From an uncultured Clostridia bacterium (GTDB lineage: Bacteria; Bacillota_A; Clostridia; Oscillospirales; Acutalibacteraceae), in assembly GCA_944380625.1 (NCBI GenBank), contig CALWIE010000033.1, positions 1 to 13,156 of the forward strand: 13,156 bases of DNA, written 5' to 3'. Below are positions 6,255 to 12,122 of this stretch, one piece after another (the stretch's first letter is position 1; every line of letters begins with the position of its first letter). The notes under the pieces are model-generated. The model ran no database searches and was not told the DNA's origin. It saw nothing but the letters and a program-made list of their open reading frames with translations. The translations under genes and the position numbers were made by a program.

Positions 6255-7484
6255 GTGGAGAGAGTGAAACCGGAGCTTCTGGCCCCTGCGGGGGACTGGG
6301 AGCGACTGGAGGCCGCCGTGGCCTTCGGCGCGGACGCGGTGTACCTGGCGGGGAAGACCTTCGGCATGCGCTCCGCCCCGGCCAATTTCACCCAGGAGGA
6401 GCTGGCCCGGGCCGTGGCCTTCTGCCACGCCCGGGGGGTGCGGGTGTACGTCACCTGCAACACCCTCCCCAGGAATGAGGAGTTGGAAGAGCTGCCTGCC
6501 TTTCTCCGGGCCTGCGGGGAAATGGGGGTGGACGCTTTCATCATCTCCGACCTGGGGGTGCTGGCCCTGGCCAAACAGGCCGCCCCCCGGGTGGAGCGCC
6601 ATGTCTCCACCCAGACGGGCATCGTAAACTACGCCGCCGCCCAGGTGTGCTTTGAGCTGGGGGCCCGCCGGGTGGTCTTGGCCCGGGAGGTGCCCCTCTC
6701 CGAAATCCAGGGCATCCGGGAGAAGACAGACCCCGCCCTGGAGCTGGAAGCCTTTGTCCACGGGGCCATGTGCATGTCCTTTTCCGGCCGGTGCGTCATG
6801 AGCAACTACATGACCGGCCGGGACGCCAACCGGGGCGAGTGCGCCCAGCCCTGCCGGTGGGAATACCACCTGGTGGAACACCAGCGTCCCGGGGAGGTGT
6901 TCACCCTTGTCCAGGAGGAGAAGGGGGCCTACTTCTTCAACTCCAACGACCTGCGGATGATCGACGCCCTCCCCCAGATGATGGATGCGGGCATCAAGAG
7001 CCTGAAAATCGAGGGCCGGGCCAAATCCGCCTACTATGTGGCCTGCGTCACCGCGGCCTACCGCCGGGCCATCGACTTCGCCTGGGAGCATCCCGGCGAG
7101 CCCCTGCCTGCCGCCATCCTGGAGGAGACGGAGAAGATCAGCCACCGGCCCTACTCCCACGGGTTCTACTTTGGGGGCGAGCCGGGCCAGACCCCGGACC
7201 GGAGCCACTACGCCCGGAACTACGAGCTGGTGGCCGTGTGCCAAAGCCGGGGGGAAGGCCTGGTCACCCTGCGGGAGCGCAACCGGTTCTTCCGGGGCCA
7301 GGAGGTGGACATCCTCCAGCCGGGGAGAGAGCCCTTTACCGCCACCCTGGACGAGCTGTACAACGAGGACGGCGAGGCCATCCAGGTGGCCCCCCACGCG
7401 GAGATGGCCGTCATCTGGCGGACAGACCTGCCCATAGAGCCGGGGGCCTACCTGCGGGTCAAAAAAGCGCTGCGAAGCGAGTAA
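6255..7484 (+). CDS. trhP: U32 family protein, probable tRNA U34 hydroxylation protein TrhP (YrrO-like)
   Basis: A 409-aa U32 'peptidase' family member. It begins with the family's VKPELLAPAGDWERLEAAVA, then AFGADAVYLAG. The signature E-x-F-x-x-G-[AS]-x-C-x4-G-x-C is present as EAFVHGAMCMSFSGRCVMS, with Cys173 and Cys180, followed by GECAQPC (Cys196, Cys200). These Cys residues could bind the Fe-S cluster found in TrhP, RlhA and UbiU/V. Bacillus YrrN/YrrO and E. coli TrhP (YegQ) use prephenate to form 5-hydroxyuridine at tRNA position 34. The mltG neighbour matches the Bacillus yrrL-yrrM-yrrN-yrrO order, though yrrM (trmR) and one trhP copy are missing here. GTG 6255 is chosen because GAGGTGA (6243-6249) sits 5 bases upstream; GTG 6246, overlapping the mltG stop, is the alternative. 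Collagenase activity, the old family label, is unlikely. Confidence 0.85.
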   Translation: MERVKPELLAPAGDWERLEAAVAFGADAVYLAGKTFGMRSAPANFTQEELARAVAFCHARGVRVYVTCNTLPRNEELEELPAFLRACGEMGVDAFIISDLGVLALAKQAAPRVERHVSTQTGIVNYAAAQVCFELGARRVVLAREVPLSEIQGIREKTDPALELEAFVHGAMCMSFSGRCVMSNYMTGRDANRGECAQPCRWEYHLVEHQRPGEVFTLVQEEKGAYFFNSNDLRMIDALPQMMDAGIKSLKIEGRAKSAYYVACVTAAYRRAIDFAWEHPGEPLPAAILEETEKISHRPYSHGFYFGGEPGQTPDRSHYARNYELVAVCQSRGEGLVTLRERNRFFRGQEVDILQPGREPFTATLDELYNEDGEAIQVAPHAEMAVIWRTDLPIEPGAYLRVKKALRSE

Positions 7485-7650
7485 AGTTTTCGCTCAAGCC
7501 TTTTACAAAAGGCTTGCAGAGCGCGAGACAGCGTCTCGCGGCCTTTCATACCGGCGCAGCCGGAAGAGAAACCAGGGCAGCGCCCGCACGGCGCGAAGCG
7601 CATAGGGCGGCGCCCGGCCGGCGCGCAGAAATTCCAAGGAGAAACCCGCT
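7485..7650. repeat. Hairpin-rich gene-free spacer, candidate dispersed palindromic repeat element
   Basis: This spacer holds consecutive perfect inverted repeats. (a) CAAGCCTTTT (7495-7504) pairs with AAAAGGCTTG (7507-7516) around AC. (b) CGCGAGAC (7522-7529) pairs with GTCTCGCG (7533-7540) around AGC. (c) CCGGC (7551-7555) pairs with GCCGG (7559-7563) around GCA. (d) GGGC-AGC-GCCC (7575-7585) and (e) GGGC-GGC-GCCC (7605-7615) follow. Units (d) and (e) lie inside an imperfect 21-bp direct repeat (7575-7595 and 7605-7625, 18 of 21 identical). None is followed by a T-run, so a simple terminator does not explain it. The structure resembles REP/MITE-like elements in intergenic regions of Oscillospiraceae, but copy number cannot be seen from one window. 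No promoter is evident. Confidence 0.5.
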
Positions 7651-7878
7651 ATGAAAAAGCTGATTTTCGGCATTGCCGTGATGGCCTTAGGCTCTCTGGG
7701 CGCCATTGCCCTGCTGTTCGGGACCTTTGTTGCCGGGCCAGCTGTTTACAACGGCGTCAGCGGCTGGCTGGGCTGTTTCCTCGACAGAGGCTTGCTGGGG
7801 CCCTTCGCCGTGTTTGTGGCGGTGGCCTTGCTGGGCCTGGCCCTTGCCCTGTGGGGCGTGTTTGAAAAGGAAAACTGA
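7651..7878 (+). CDS. Small two-helix membrane protein, 75 aa, unknown function
   Basis: The ATG at 7651 has AAGGAG (7636-7641) 9 bases upstream, and the gene ends just before a strong terminator. The protein begins MKKLIFGIAVMALGSLGAIA, the first membrane helix (about residues 4-25). A short loop with NGVSGWLGCFLDRG follows, then a second helix in FAVFVAVALLGLALALWGVF (about 52-71), ending with the charged tail EKEN. I do not recognise a named family. A short N-in/C-in hairpin topology is likely. It sits alone between the hairpin-rich spacer and the carboxypeptidase gene. With no promoter seen, it may be transcribed by read-through from trhP. Confidence 0.75.
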   Translation: MKKLIFGIAVMALGSLGAIALLFGTFVAGPAVYNGVSGWLGCFLDRGLLGPFAVFVAVALLGLALALWGVFEKEN

Positions 7879-7880
7879 GC

Positions 7881-7918
7881 AAAAAGACATCCAAGCCTGT
7901 GCCTTGGGTGTCTTTTTT
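7881..7918. terminator. Strong Rho-independent terminator (possibly bidirectional)
   Basis: AAAAAGACATCCAAG (7881-7895) pairs with CTTGGGTGTCTTTTT (7903-7917) through 15 bp with one T-G pair and a 7-base loop. It ends in six T residues (7913-7918). The A-run on the left arm means it could also stop transcription from the other strand. It starts two bases after the 75-aa protein's stop codon. Confidence 0.92.
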
Positions 7919-7967
7919 CGCGGCGGGGAACATATCTTTCCATAGCCCCTAGAAAGGATGATTCCCT

Positions 7968-9101
7968 ATGAAAAAGCTTCGGTTTTCCCTGTTCTCCCTG
8001 GCGGTTGCCGCCGCCCTGCTGCTGCCCGCCCTGCCCGCCCGGGCAGAGGGGGTGGAGGTCTCCGCCCCCGCCGCCGTGCTCCTGGACGGGGCCACGGGCC
8101 AGGTGCTCTTTGAAAAAGGGGCCCACGAGAGGCGCCCCTGCGCCTCCATCACCAAGGTGATGACCCTGCTGCTCACCTTCGAGGCCATCGACAGCGGCCA
8201 GCTCTCCCTGGACCAGGCCCTCACCGCCTCGGCCCACGCGGCCTCCATGGGGGGCTCGGACATCTGGCTGGAGGAGGGGGAACAGATGACGGTGGACGAC
8301 CTTCTGAAGGCCACGGTCATCATGAGCGCCAACGACGCCGCCGTAGTGCTGGCCGAGGCCGTGTCCGGCAGCGAGGACGCCTTCGTGGCCCGGATGAACC
8401 AGCGGGCGGGGGAGCTGGGCATGGAGGACACCACCTTCCAAAACTGCAACGGCCTGGACGAGGAGGGCCACCTGACCAGCGCCTACGACGTGGCTTTGAT
8501 GAGCCGGGAGCTCATCCGTCACGAGAAAATCTTCGACTACACCCTGACCTGGATGGATTCTGTTCGAAACGGGGAGACCCAGCTGGTGAACACCAACAAG
8601 CTCATCCGCAGCTACCCGGGCATCACGGGCCTGAAGACCGGCACCACCGGACAGGCGGGCAGCTGCATCGCGGCCACGGCCCGGCGGGAGGGGCTTTCCC
8701 TGATCGCCGTGGTGCTGGGGGCCGACTCCACCGACCACCGGTTCCAGGACGCCCGGGCCCTTTTGGACTACGGCTTTGCCGGGTGGAAGGCCCAGGTGCC
8801 CCAGGCTCCGGAGCTCTCCCCGGCGCCTGTGGCAAGGGGGATGGAGCCCCAGGTGGAGGTCGTGGCCGGGGAGGCCCCCACCCTGCTTTTAAAGGCCGGG
8901 GAGACCGGCCAGGTGGAGGCGGAGGTGGCCTACGGGGTGCTCACCGCCCCGGTGCGGGCCGGGGACGTGGTGGGGAAAATCCGCTACACCCTGGAGGGGG
9001 AGGTCCTGGCGGAAGTGGATCTGACCGCAGCTCGGGACGTGGAGGCAGTGTGCTTTTCCTCGGCCTTCCGGCGCCTGGTCTGGGAGGTGTTTTCCCTGTA
9101 G
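7968..9101 (+). CDS. D-alanyl-D-alanine carboxypeptidase, peptidase S11 (DacF/PBP5 type)
   Basis: A 377-aa exported penicillin-binding protein that trims the terminal D-Ala from peptidoglycan pentapeptides. A signal peptide spans residues 1-26, with a likely AxA cleavage after ALPARA. All three active-site motifs are intact: SxxK as SITK (Ser60, Lys63), SxN as SAN (Ser120-Asn122), and KTG at 223-225. The S11 catalytic domain covers about 30-265, followed by a beta-rich PBP5 C-terminal domain (about 285-360). The end, [14 protein letters not shown], is hydrophobic and basic, as expected for amphipathic membrane anchoring. ATG 7968 has AGAAAGGA (7951-7958) 9 bases upstream. The length is close to B. 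subtilis DacF, but the paralogue (dacA, dacB or dacF) cannot be assigned. No clear promoter is visible after the preceding terminator; 'CATATCT' near 7931 is only a weak -10 candidate. Confidence 0.94.
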   Translation: MKKLRFSLFSLAVAAALLLPALPARAEGVEVSAPAAVLLDGATGQVLFEKGAHERRPCASITKVMTLLLTFEAIDSGQLSLDQALTASAHAASMGGSDIWLEEGEQMTVDDLLKATVIMSANDAAVVLAEAVSGSEDAFVARMNQRAGELGMEDTTFQNCNGLDEEGHLTSAYDVALMSRELIRHEKIFDYTLTWMDSVRNGETQLVNTNKLIRSYPGITGLKTGTTGQAGSCIAATARREGLSLIAVVLGADSTDHRFQDARALLDYGFAGWKAQVPQAPELSPAPVARGMEPQVEVVAGEAPTLLLKAGETGQVEAEVAYGVLTAPVRAGDVVGKIRYTLEGEVLAEVDLTAARDVEAVCFSSAFRRLVWEVFSL

Positions 9102-9125
9102 GGGAGGGGCCCGGAGAACTTTTTT
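9089..9125 (+). terminator. Probable terminator overlapping the carboxypeptidase stop
   Basis: GTTTTCC (9089-9095) pairs with GGAGAAC (9113-9119) with one T-G pair, and six T residues follow directly (9120-9125). The loop is long (17 bases), and an inner CCC/GGG pairing competes. The left arm lies inside the end of the coding region. The placement, before a new promoter, supports it. Confidence 0.5.
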
Positions 9126-9145
9126 GGAAAGACTGCCCGGTAAAC

Positions 9146-9174
9146 TTGCAAAATGCCCCGACTTATTGTAGAAT
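9146..9174 (+). promoter_or_regulatory. Promoter of pgi
   Basis: The -35 is TTGCAA (9146-9151), the spacer is 17 bp, and the -10 is TAGAAT (9169-9174). Transcription would start near 9181, giving a leader of about 75 nt. That leader contains two inverted repeats: GGGAGCTCCC (9190-9199) and TCCTGG/CCAGGA (9213-9218 with 9227-9232). Confidence 0.72.
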
Positions 9175-9256
9175 AGAAGCACAGGCAGCGGGAGCTCCCT
9201 TTTGGGGGAGGGTCCTGGGCCAGCTTCCAGGAACAATAACAAGGAGGTCTTTTGCA

Positions 9257-10597
9257 ATGCCGCTGAAATTGGATGCCGGATATTTGAAAGAATTTATCTC
9301 CCAGCACGAATACGAGGCCATGGAGCCTCAGGTGAAAACTGCCCACGAACAGTTGATGAACAAGACGGGGCTGGGCAACGACTTTTTGGGCTGGGTCACC
9401 CTGCCCACCGACTACGACAAGGAGGAGTTCGCCCGCATCAAGGCTGCGGCCAAAAAGGTCCAGGGCAATTCCGACGTGTTCGTGGTCATCGGCATCGGCG
9501 GGTCCTATCTGGGGGCCCGGGCCGCCATTGAGTATTTAAAGTCCGACAAGTACAACGACCTGCGCAAGGACACCCCGGCCATCTACTTTGCCGGGAACTC
9601 CATCAGCTCTACCGCCCTGGCGGAGCTGGTGCAGATCTGCGAGGGGAAAGACGTCTCCATCAATATGATCTCCAAGTCCGGCACCACCACGGAGCCGGCC
9701 ATCGCCTTCCGGGTGTTCCGGGAGCTGCTGGAGAAAAAGTACGGCAAAGAAGGGGCCCGGGAGCGGATCTTCTGCACCACGGATAAGGCCAAGGGCACCC
9801 TAAAGCAGCTGGCGGACAAAGAGGGCTACGAGACCTTTGTGGTGCCCGACGACGTGGGCGGCCGCTACTCTGTGCTCACTGCCGTGGGCCTGCTGCCCAT
9901 CGCCGTGGCCGGGGCCGACATCGACGCCCTGATGGCCGGCGCCCAGAAGGCCGCCGAAAAGTACAACGCCCCCTCCATCCAGGAGAACGATTGCTACAAG
10001 TACGCCGCCATCCGCAACATCCTCTACAACAAGGGCAAGTGCACCGAGGTCATGGTCTCTTACGAGCCCTGCTACGCCATGATGAACGAGTGGTGGAAGC
10101 AACTCTTCGGCGAGAGCGAGGGCAAGGACAACAAGGGCCTGTTCCCCGCCTCCGTGGTCTTTTCCACAGACCTGCACTCCCTGGGTCAGTATATCCAGGA
10201 CGGCCGCCGCACCCTGTTTGAGACCGTGGTGCTCATCGACGAGCCCAAGCACCAGATCGCCCTGGCCAACGACCCCGAAAATGTGGACGGCCTGAACTAT
10301 CTGGAGGGCCGCACCATGGCCTTCATCAACGAGAAGGCCTTCGAGGGCACCGTGCTCGCCCACAACGACGGCGGCGTGCCCAACGTGGTCATCCACGCCT
10401 CCGATTTCTCCGAGGACACCCTGGGCCAGCTCATCTACTTCTTTGAGAAGGCCTGCGCCAGCTCCGGCTACATCCTGGGGGTCAACCCCTTCAACCAGCC
10501 CGGCGTGGAGAGCTATAAGAAGAACATGTTCGCCCTGCTGGGCAAGCCTGGCTACGAAGAGGCCAAGGCGGAGCTGGAGAAGCGCCTGACCCGCTAA
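9257..10597 (+). CDS. pgi: Glucose-6-phosphate isomerase
   Basis: Interconverts glucose-6-phosphate and fructose-6-phosphate in glycolysis and gluconeogenesis. The 446-aa length matches the compact Gram-positive form (about 450 aa). Visible signatures are [18 protein letters not shown] (sugar-phosphate binding), [16 protein letters not shown] (SIS domain phosphate loop), PGI signature 1 as [14 protein letters not shown] (residues 198-211), [15 protein letters not shown], and the C-terminal [18 protein letters not shown] with the catalytic-region Lys. The reading frame stays open for 474 bases upstream, but the start is ATG 9257: AAGGAGG (9241-9247) is 9 bases before it, and the promoter at 9146-9174 would not transcribe an earlier start. 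Codon use matches its neighbours. Confidence 0.97.
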   Translation: MPLKLDAGYLKEFISQHEYEAMEPQVKTAHEQLMNKTGLGNDFLGWVTLPTDYDKEEFARIKAAAKKVQGNSDVFVVIGIGGSYLGARAAIEYLKSDKYNDLRKDTPAIYFAGNSISSTALAELVQICEGKDVSINMISKSGTTTEPAIAFRVFRELLEKKYGKEGARERIFCTTDKAKGTLKQLADKEGYETFVVPDDVGGRYSVLTAVGLLPIAVAGADIDALMAGAQKAAEKYNAPSIQENDCYKYAAIRNILYNKGKCTEVMVSYEPCYAMMNEWWKQLFGESEGKDNKGLFPASVVFSTDLHSLGQYIQDGRRTLFETVVLIDEPKHQIALANDPENVDGLNYLEGRTMAFINEKAFEGTVLAHNDGGVPNVVIHASDFSEDTLGQLIYFFEKACASSGYILGVNPFNQPGVESYKKNMFALLGKPGYEEAKAELEKRLTR

Positions 10598-10678
10598 AGG
10601 GCCCGGGACGCCTCCCACAGATTTGTTTGACCCCGCCTTTTCGTGGGGCGGAATAATAAAATAAAGGAGAGTTGTAGC

Positions 10679-11092
10679 ATGATCACTCTTTTAATTGGTA
10701 AGAAGGGTTCCGGCAAGACCAAAAAACTCATCGATCTGGCCAACGCCGCCGTGGAGAAGTCCAACGGCAACGTGGTGGTGGTGGAGAAGGGCCTGAAGCT
10801 GACCTACGATATTTCCCACAGTGCCCGCCTGGTGGACATCGACGCCTACGACGTGCAGGGGGGCAAGGGGCTCTATGGGTTCCTGGCCGGCATCTGCGCG
10901 GGCAACTACGACGTCACCGACATTTTTGTGGACTCCACCTTGAAGATCACCGGTACCGGCGCGGAGGTGATGGCCCCCCTGACCGAGGAGCTCAAGAAGC
11001 TCTCCCAGGAGTCCGGCGCCAACTTTGTGCTGTCCGTCTCCGCCGCCGAGGAGGAGCTCCCCGCCTCCGTCGCGGAATACGTTCTGAAATAA
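10679..11092 (+). CDS. Small P-loop NTPase of unknown function, 137 aa
   Basis: The protein opens with a strand and Walker A loop, MITLLIGKKGSGKTKKLIDL (Gly7 to Thr14, Lys13). NVVVVEKGLKLTYDIS follows, and a likely Walker B strand DVTDIFVDS ends in Asp. It is short for an ATPase; a lone minimal P-loop core (beta-alpha units only) would fit 137 aa. Similar Clostridia proteins are sometimes labelled 'twitching motility/PilT-like', which I would not trust: no PilT-specific Asp/His boxes are visible. ATG 10679 has AAAGGAGA (10663-10670) 8 bases upstream. It follows pgi by 81 bases with no convincing terminator between them, so co-transcription is possible, although TTGACC (10627-10632) and the AT-rich 10651-10662 might form a weak promoter. 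A terminator follows at 11111. Confidence 0.85.
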   Translation: MITLLIGKKGSGKTKKLIDLANAAVEKSNGNVVVVEKGLKLTYDISHSARLVDIDAYDVQGGKGLYGFLAGICAGNYDVTDIFVDSTLKITGTGAEVMAPLTEELKKLSQESGANFVLSVSAAEEELPASVAEYVLK

Positions 11093-11110
11093 GGGCCATT
11101 TTAGGCAGGG

Positions 11111-11137
11111 AAAGGGCGGCTGTGGGCCGCCCTTTTT
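11111..11137 (+). terminator. Terminator after the P-loop NTPase gene
   Basis: AAAGGGCGGC (11111-11120) pairs perfectly with GCCGCCCTTT (11126-11135) around a TGTGG loop. Five T residues follow at 11133-11137. It lies 18 bases after the stop codon. Confidence 0.93.
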
Positions 11138-11187
11138 CTCTGGTTTTCCAGACGGGGGGCGCCCGGGGAGAAAACCTCGAAAAGGGG

Positions 11188-11216
11188 TTGACAAAGCAGG
11201 CGCCCTTCATTATAAT
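11188..11216 (+). promoter_or_regulatory. Full-consensus promoter of yceD-rpmF
   Basis: The -35 is a perfect TTGACA (11188-11193), the spacer is exactly 17 bp, and the -10 is a perfect TATAAT (11211-11216). The leader before the yceD ATG is only about 20 nt. It is the strongest promoter in the window, as expected for a ribosomal protein transcript. Confidence 0.93.
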
Positions 11217-11243
11217 ATATCAGTACGGCATGAGGGTAAGAGT

Positions 11244-11735
11244 ATGACCATTGATCTGCGAAAGTATTATTTGGGCAGCAGCGACGCGCTGAATCGGGCC
11301 CTGGACCTCTCCGGTATGGAATTGGGCGGTGTCAAGCCGTTTTGTGCGCCGGTGGAGATCGAAGGGGAGCTCAAGGGCTCGGCCGATTCCGTAGAGCTGC
11401 GGGGCAAGGCGGTGTACGAGCTGTCCATGCCCTGCGACCGTTGCTTTGAGATCGCCACCCAGCGCCGGGAGACGGAGTTTTCCCACGTGCTGGTGCGCCA
11501 GCTCAGCGACGAAGAGGATGAGGACGGCGAGTTTGTGGTGGTCCCCGACGACCAGTTGGATTTGGACCAGCTCCTCACCGAGGACATCCTTTTGGATTTG
11601 CCCACTAAATTCCTCTGCTCACCGGACTGCAAGGGCCTGTGCCCCGTCTGCGGCAAGAACCTGAACCTGGGGGACTGCGGCTGCCAGCGGGACGATACGG
11701 ACCCGCGCCTGGCAGTTTTAAAGCAGCTGCTGTAA
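11244..11735 (+). CDS. yceD: DUF177/YceD family protein (23S rRNA accumulation protein)
   Basis: A 163-aa cytoplasmic protein of the DUF177 family. Its E. coli member YceD is needed for normal 23S rRNA levels, and the gene almost always precedes rpmF, as here. A CDRC pair (Cys64, Cys67) matches the family's conserved 'C.RCL' position. An acidic central section (DEEDEDGEF) leads to a C-terminal Cys-rich stretch, CSPDCKGLCPVCG plus DCGC (Cys125, 129, 133, 136, 145, 147), typical of Gram-positive versions and probably zinc binding. ATG 11244 is preceded by GAGGG (11231 region) at suitable distance. A 5-codon frame (ATG 11230 to TGA 11247) overlaps this start but has no ribosome binding site. Confidence 0.92.
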   Translation: MTIDLRKYYLGSSDALNRALDLSGMELGGVKPFCAPVEIEGELKGSADSVELRGKAVYELSMPCDRCFEIATQRRETEFSHVLVRQLSDEEDEDGEFVVVPDDQLDLDQLLTEDILLDLPTKFLCSPDCKGLCPVCGKNLNLGDCGCQRDDTDPRLAVLKQLL

Positions 11736-11774
11736 GCCGGGAGAAAACCTTGCCGGACAAATGTGAAAACCGTA

Positions 11775-11804
11775 CCGCAAAACCCCGGTCGGGGCCCTTT
11801 GCGG
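11775..11804 (+). promoter_or_regulatory. Stable hairpin in the yceD-rpmF spacer
   Basis: CCGCAAA (11775-11781) pairs with TTTGCGG (11798-11804). Inside it CCCC (11783-11786) pairs with GGGG (11791-11794) around a GGTC loop, leaving an asymmetric bulge. No T-run follows. A TATACT (11810-11815) lies just after it but lacks a matching -35. The element may tune L32 expression relative to YceD by processing, attenuation or protein binding; this is inference. Confidence 0.4.
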
Positions 11805-11841
11805 CAGGATATACTCTTGGATAGAGTAAGGAGGGGCACCC

Positions 11842-12024
11842 ATGGCAGTACCCAAGCGGAAAGTGTCCAGCGCGCGGCAGAACAAGCGGCGCTCCAATGT
11901 GTGGAAGCTCCAGGCTCCCGCCCTGATGAGATGCCCCCAGTGCGGCGAGTACAAGGCGCCTCACAGAGTGTGCGGCAACTGCGGCTACTACAATGGCCGT
12001 GCCGTTGTGAAGAAGGAAGCGTAA
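11842..12024 (+). CDS. rpmF: Large subunit ribosomal protein bL32
   Basis: A 60-aa basic protein of the 50S subunit. It begins with the invariant [18 protein letters not shown], the L32 hallmark. The zinc-ribbon Cys pairs are kept: CPQC (Cys31, Cys34) and CGNC (Cys44, Cys47). This is therefore the zinc-binding (C+) form rather than the zinc-independent paralogue seen in some bacteria. ATG 11842 follows TAAGGAGG (11827-11834) by 7 bases. It is transcribed from the consensus promoter ahead of yceD, with a structured 106-base spacer between the two genes. plsX, which often follows rpmF, is not present here. Confidence 0.98.
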   Translation: MAVPKRKVSSARQNKRRSNVWKLQAPALMRCPQCGEYKAPHRVCGNCGYYNGRAVVKKEA

Positions 12025-12038
12025 TTTTTGCAAAGGTG

Positions 12039-12077
12039 AGAAGGGAACGCGGGCAATGCGCTCCCTTCTTTATTTTT
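12039..12077 (+). terminator. Terminator after rpmF
   Basis: AGAAGGGA (12039-12046) pairs with TCCCTTCT (12062-12069), with an inner CGC/GCG pairing (12048-12050 with 12058-12060) across a single mismatch. A T-rich tail runs to 12077 (TTATTTTT). A second inverted repeat, CCGGCGG/CCGCCGG (12079-12085 with 12099-12105), follows just ahead of the next ribosome binding site. Confidence 0.88.
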
Positions 12078-12122
12078 ACCGGCGGCTTTTGGCTTTTTCC
12101 GCCGGGGGAAGGAGATGGGAAA

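Noticed and set aside
6207..7397. Open frame of 396 codons on the minus strand, opposite trhP
   Set aside because: Antisense to an intact U32 gene; composition is typical of a GC-rich shadow frame and no domain is visible.
8783..9256. In-frame upstream extension of pgi overlapping the carboxypeptidase gene
   Set aside because: The extension is Gly/Arg/Pro-rich shadow sequence; the promoter and the AAGGAGG before ATG 9257 fix the real start and the protein then has normal length.
10598..10678. Possible terminator or promoter between pgi and the P-loop NTPase gene
   Set aside because: CCGCC/GGCGG (10633-10637 with 10647-10651) is only 5 bp with no T-run, and TTGACC at 10627 has no properly spaced -10, so neither was listed as a feature.
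11230..11247. Five-codon minicistron (ATG to TGA) whose stop overlaps the yceD start as ATGA
   Set aside because: No ribosome binding site precedes it, and its second codon region is the yceD ribosome binding site itself; chance is the simpler explanation.
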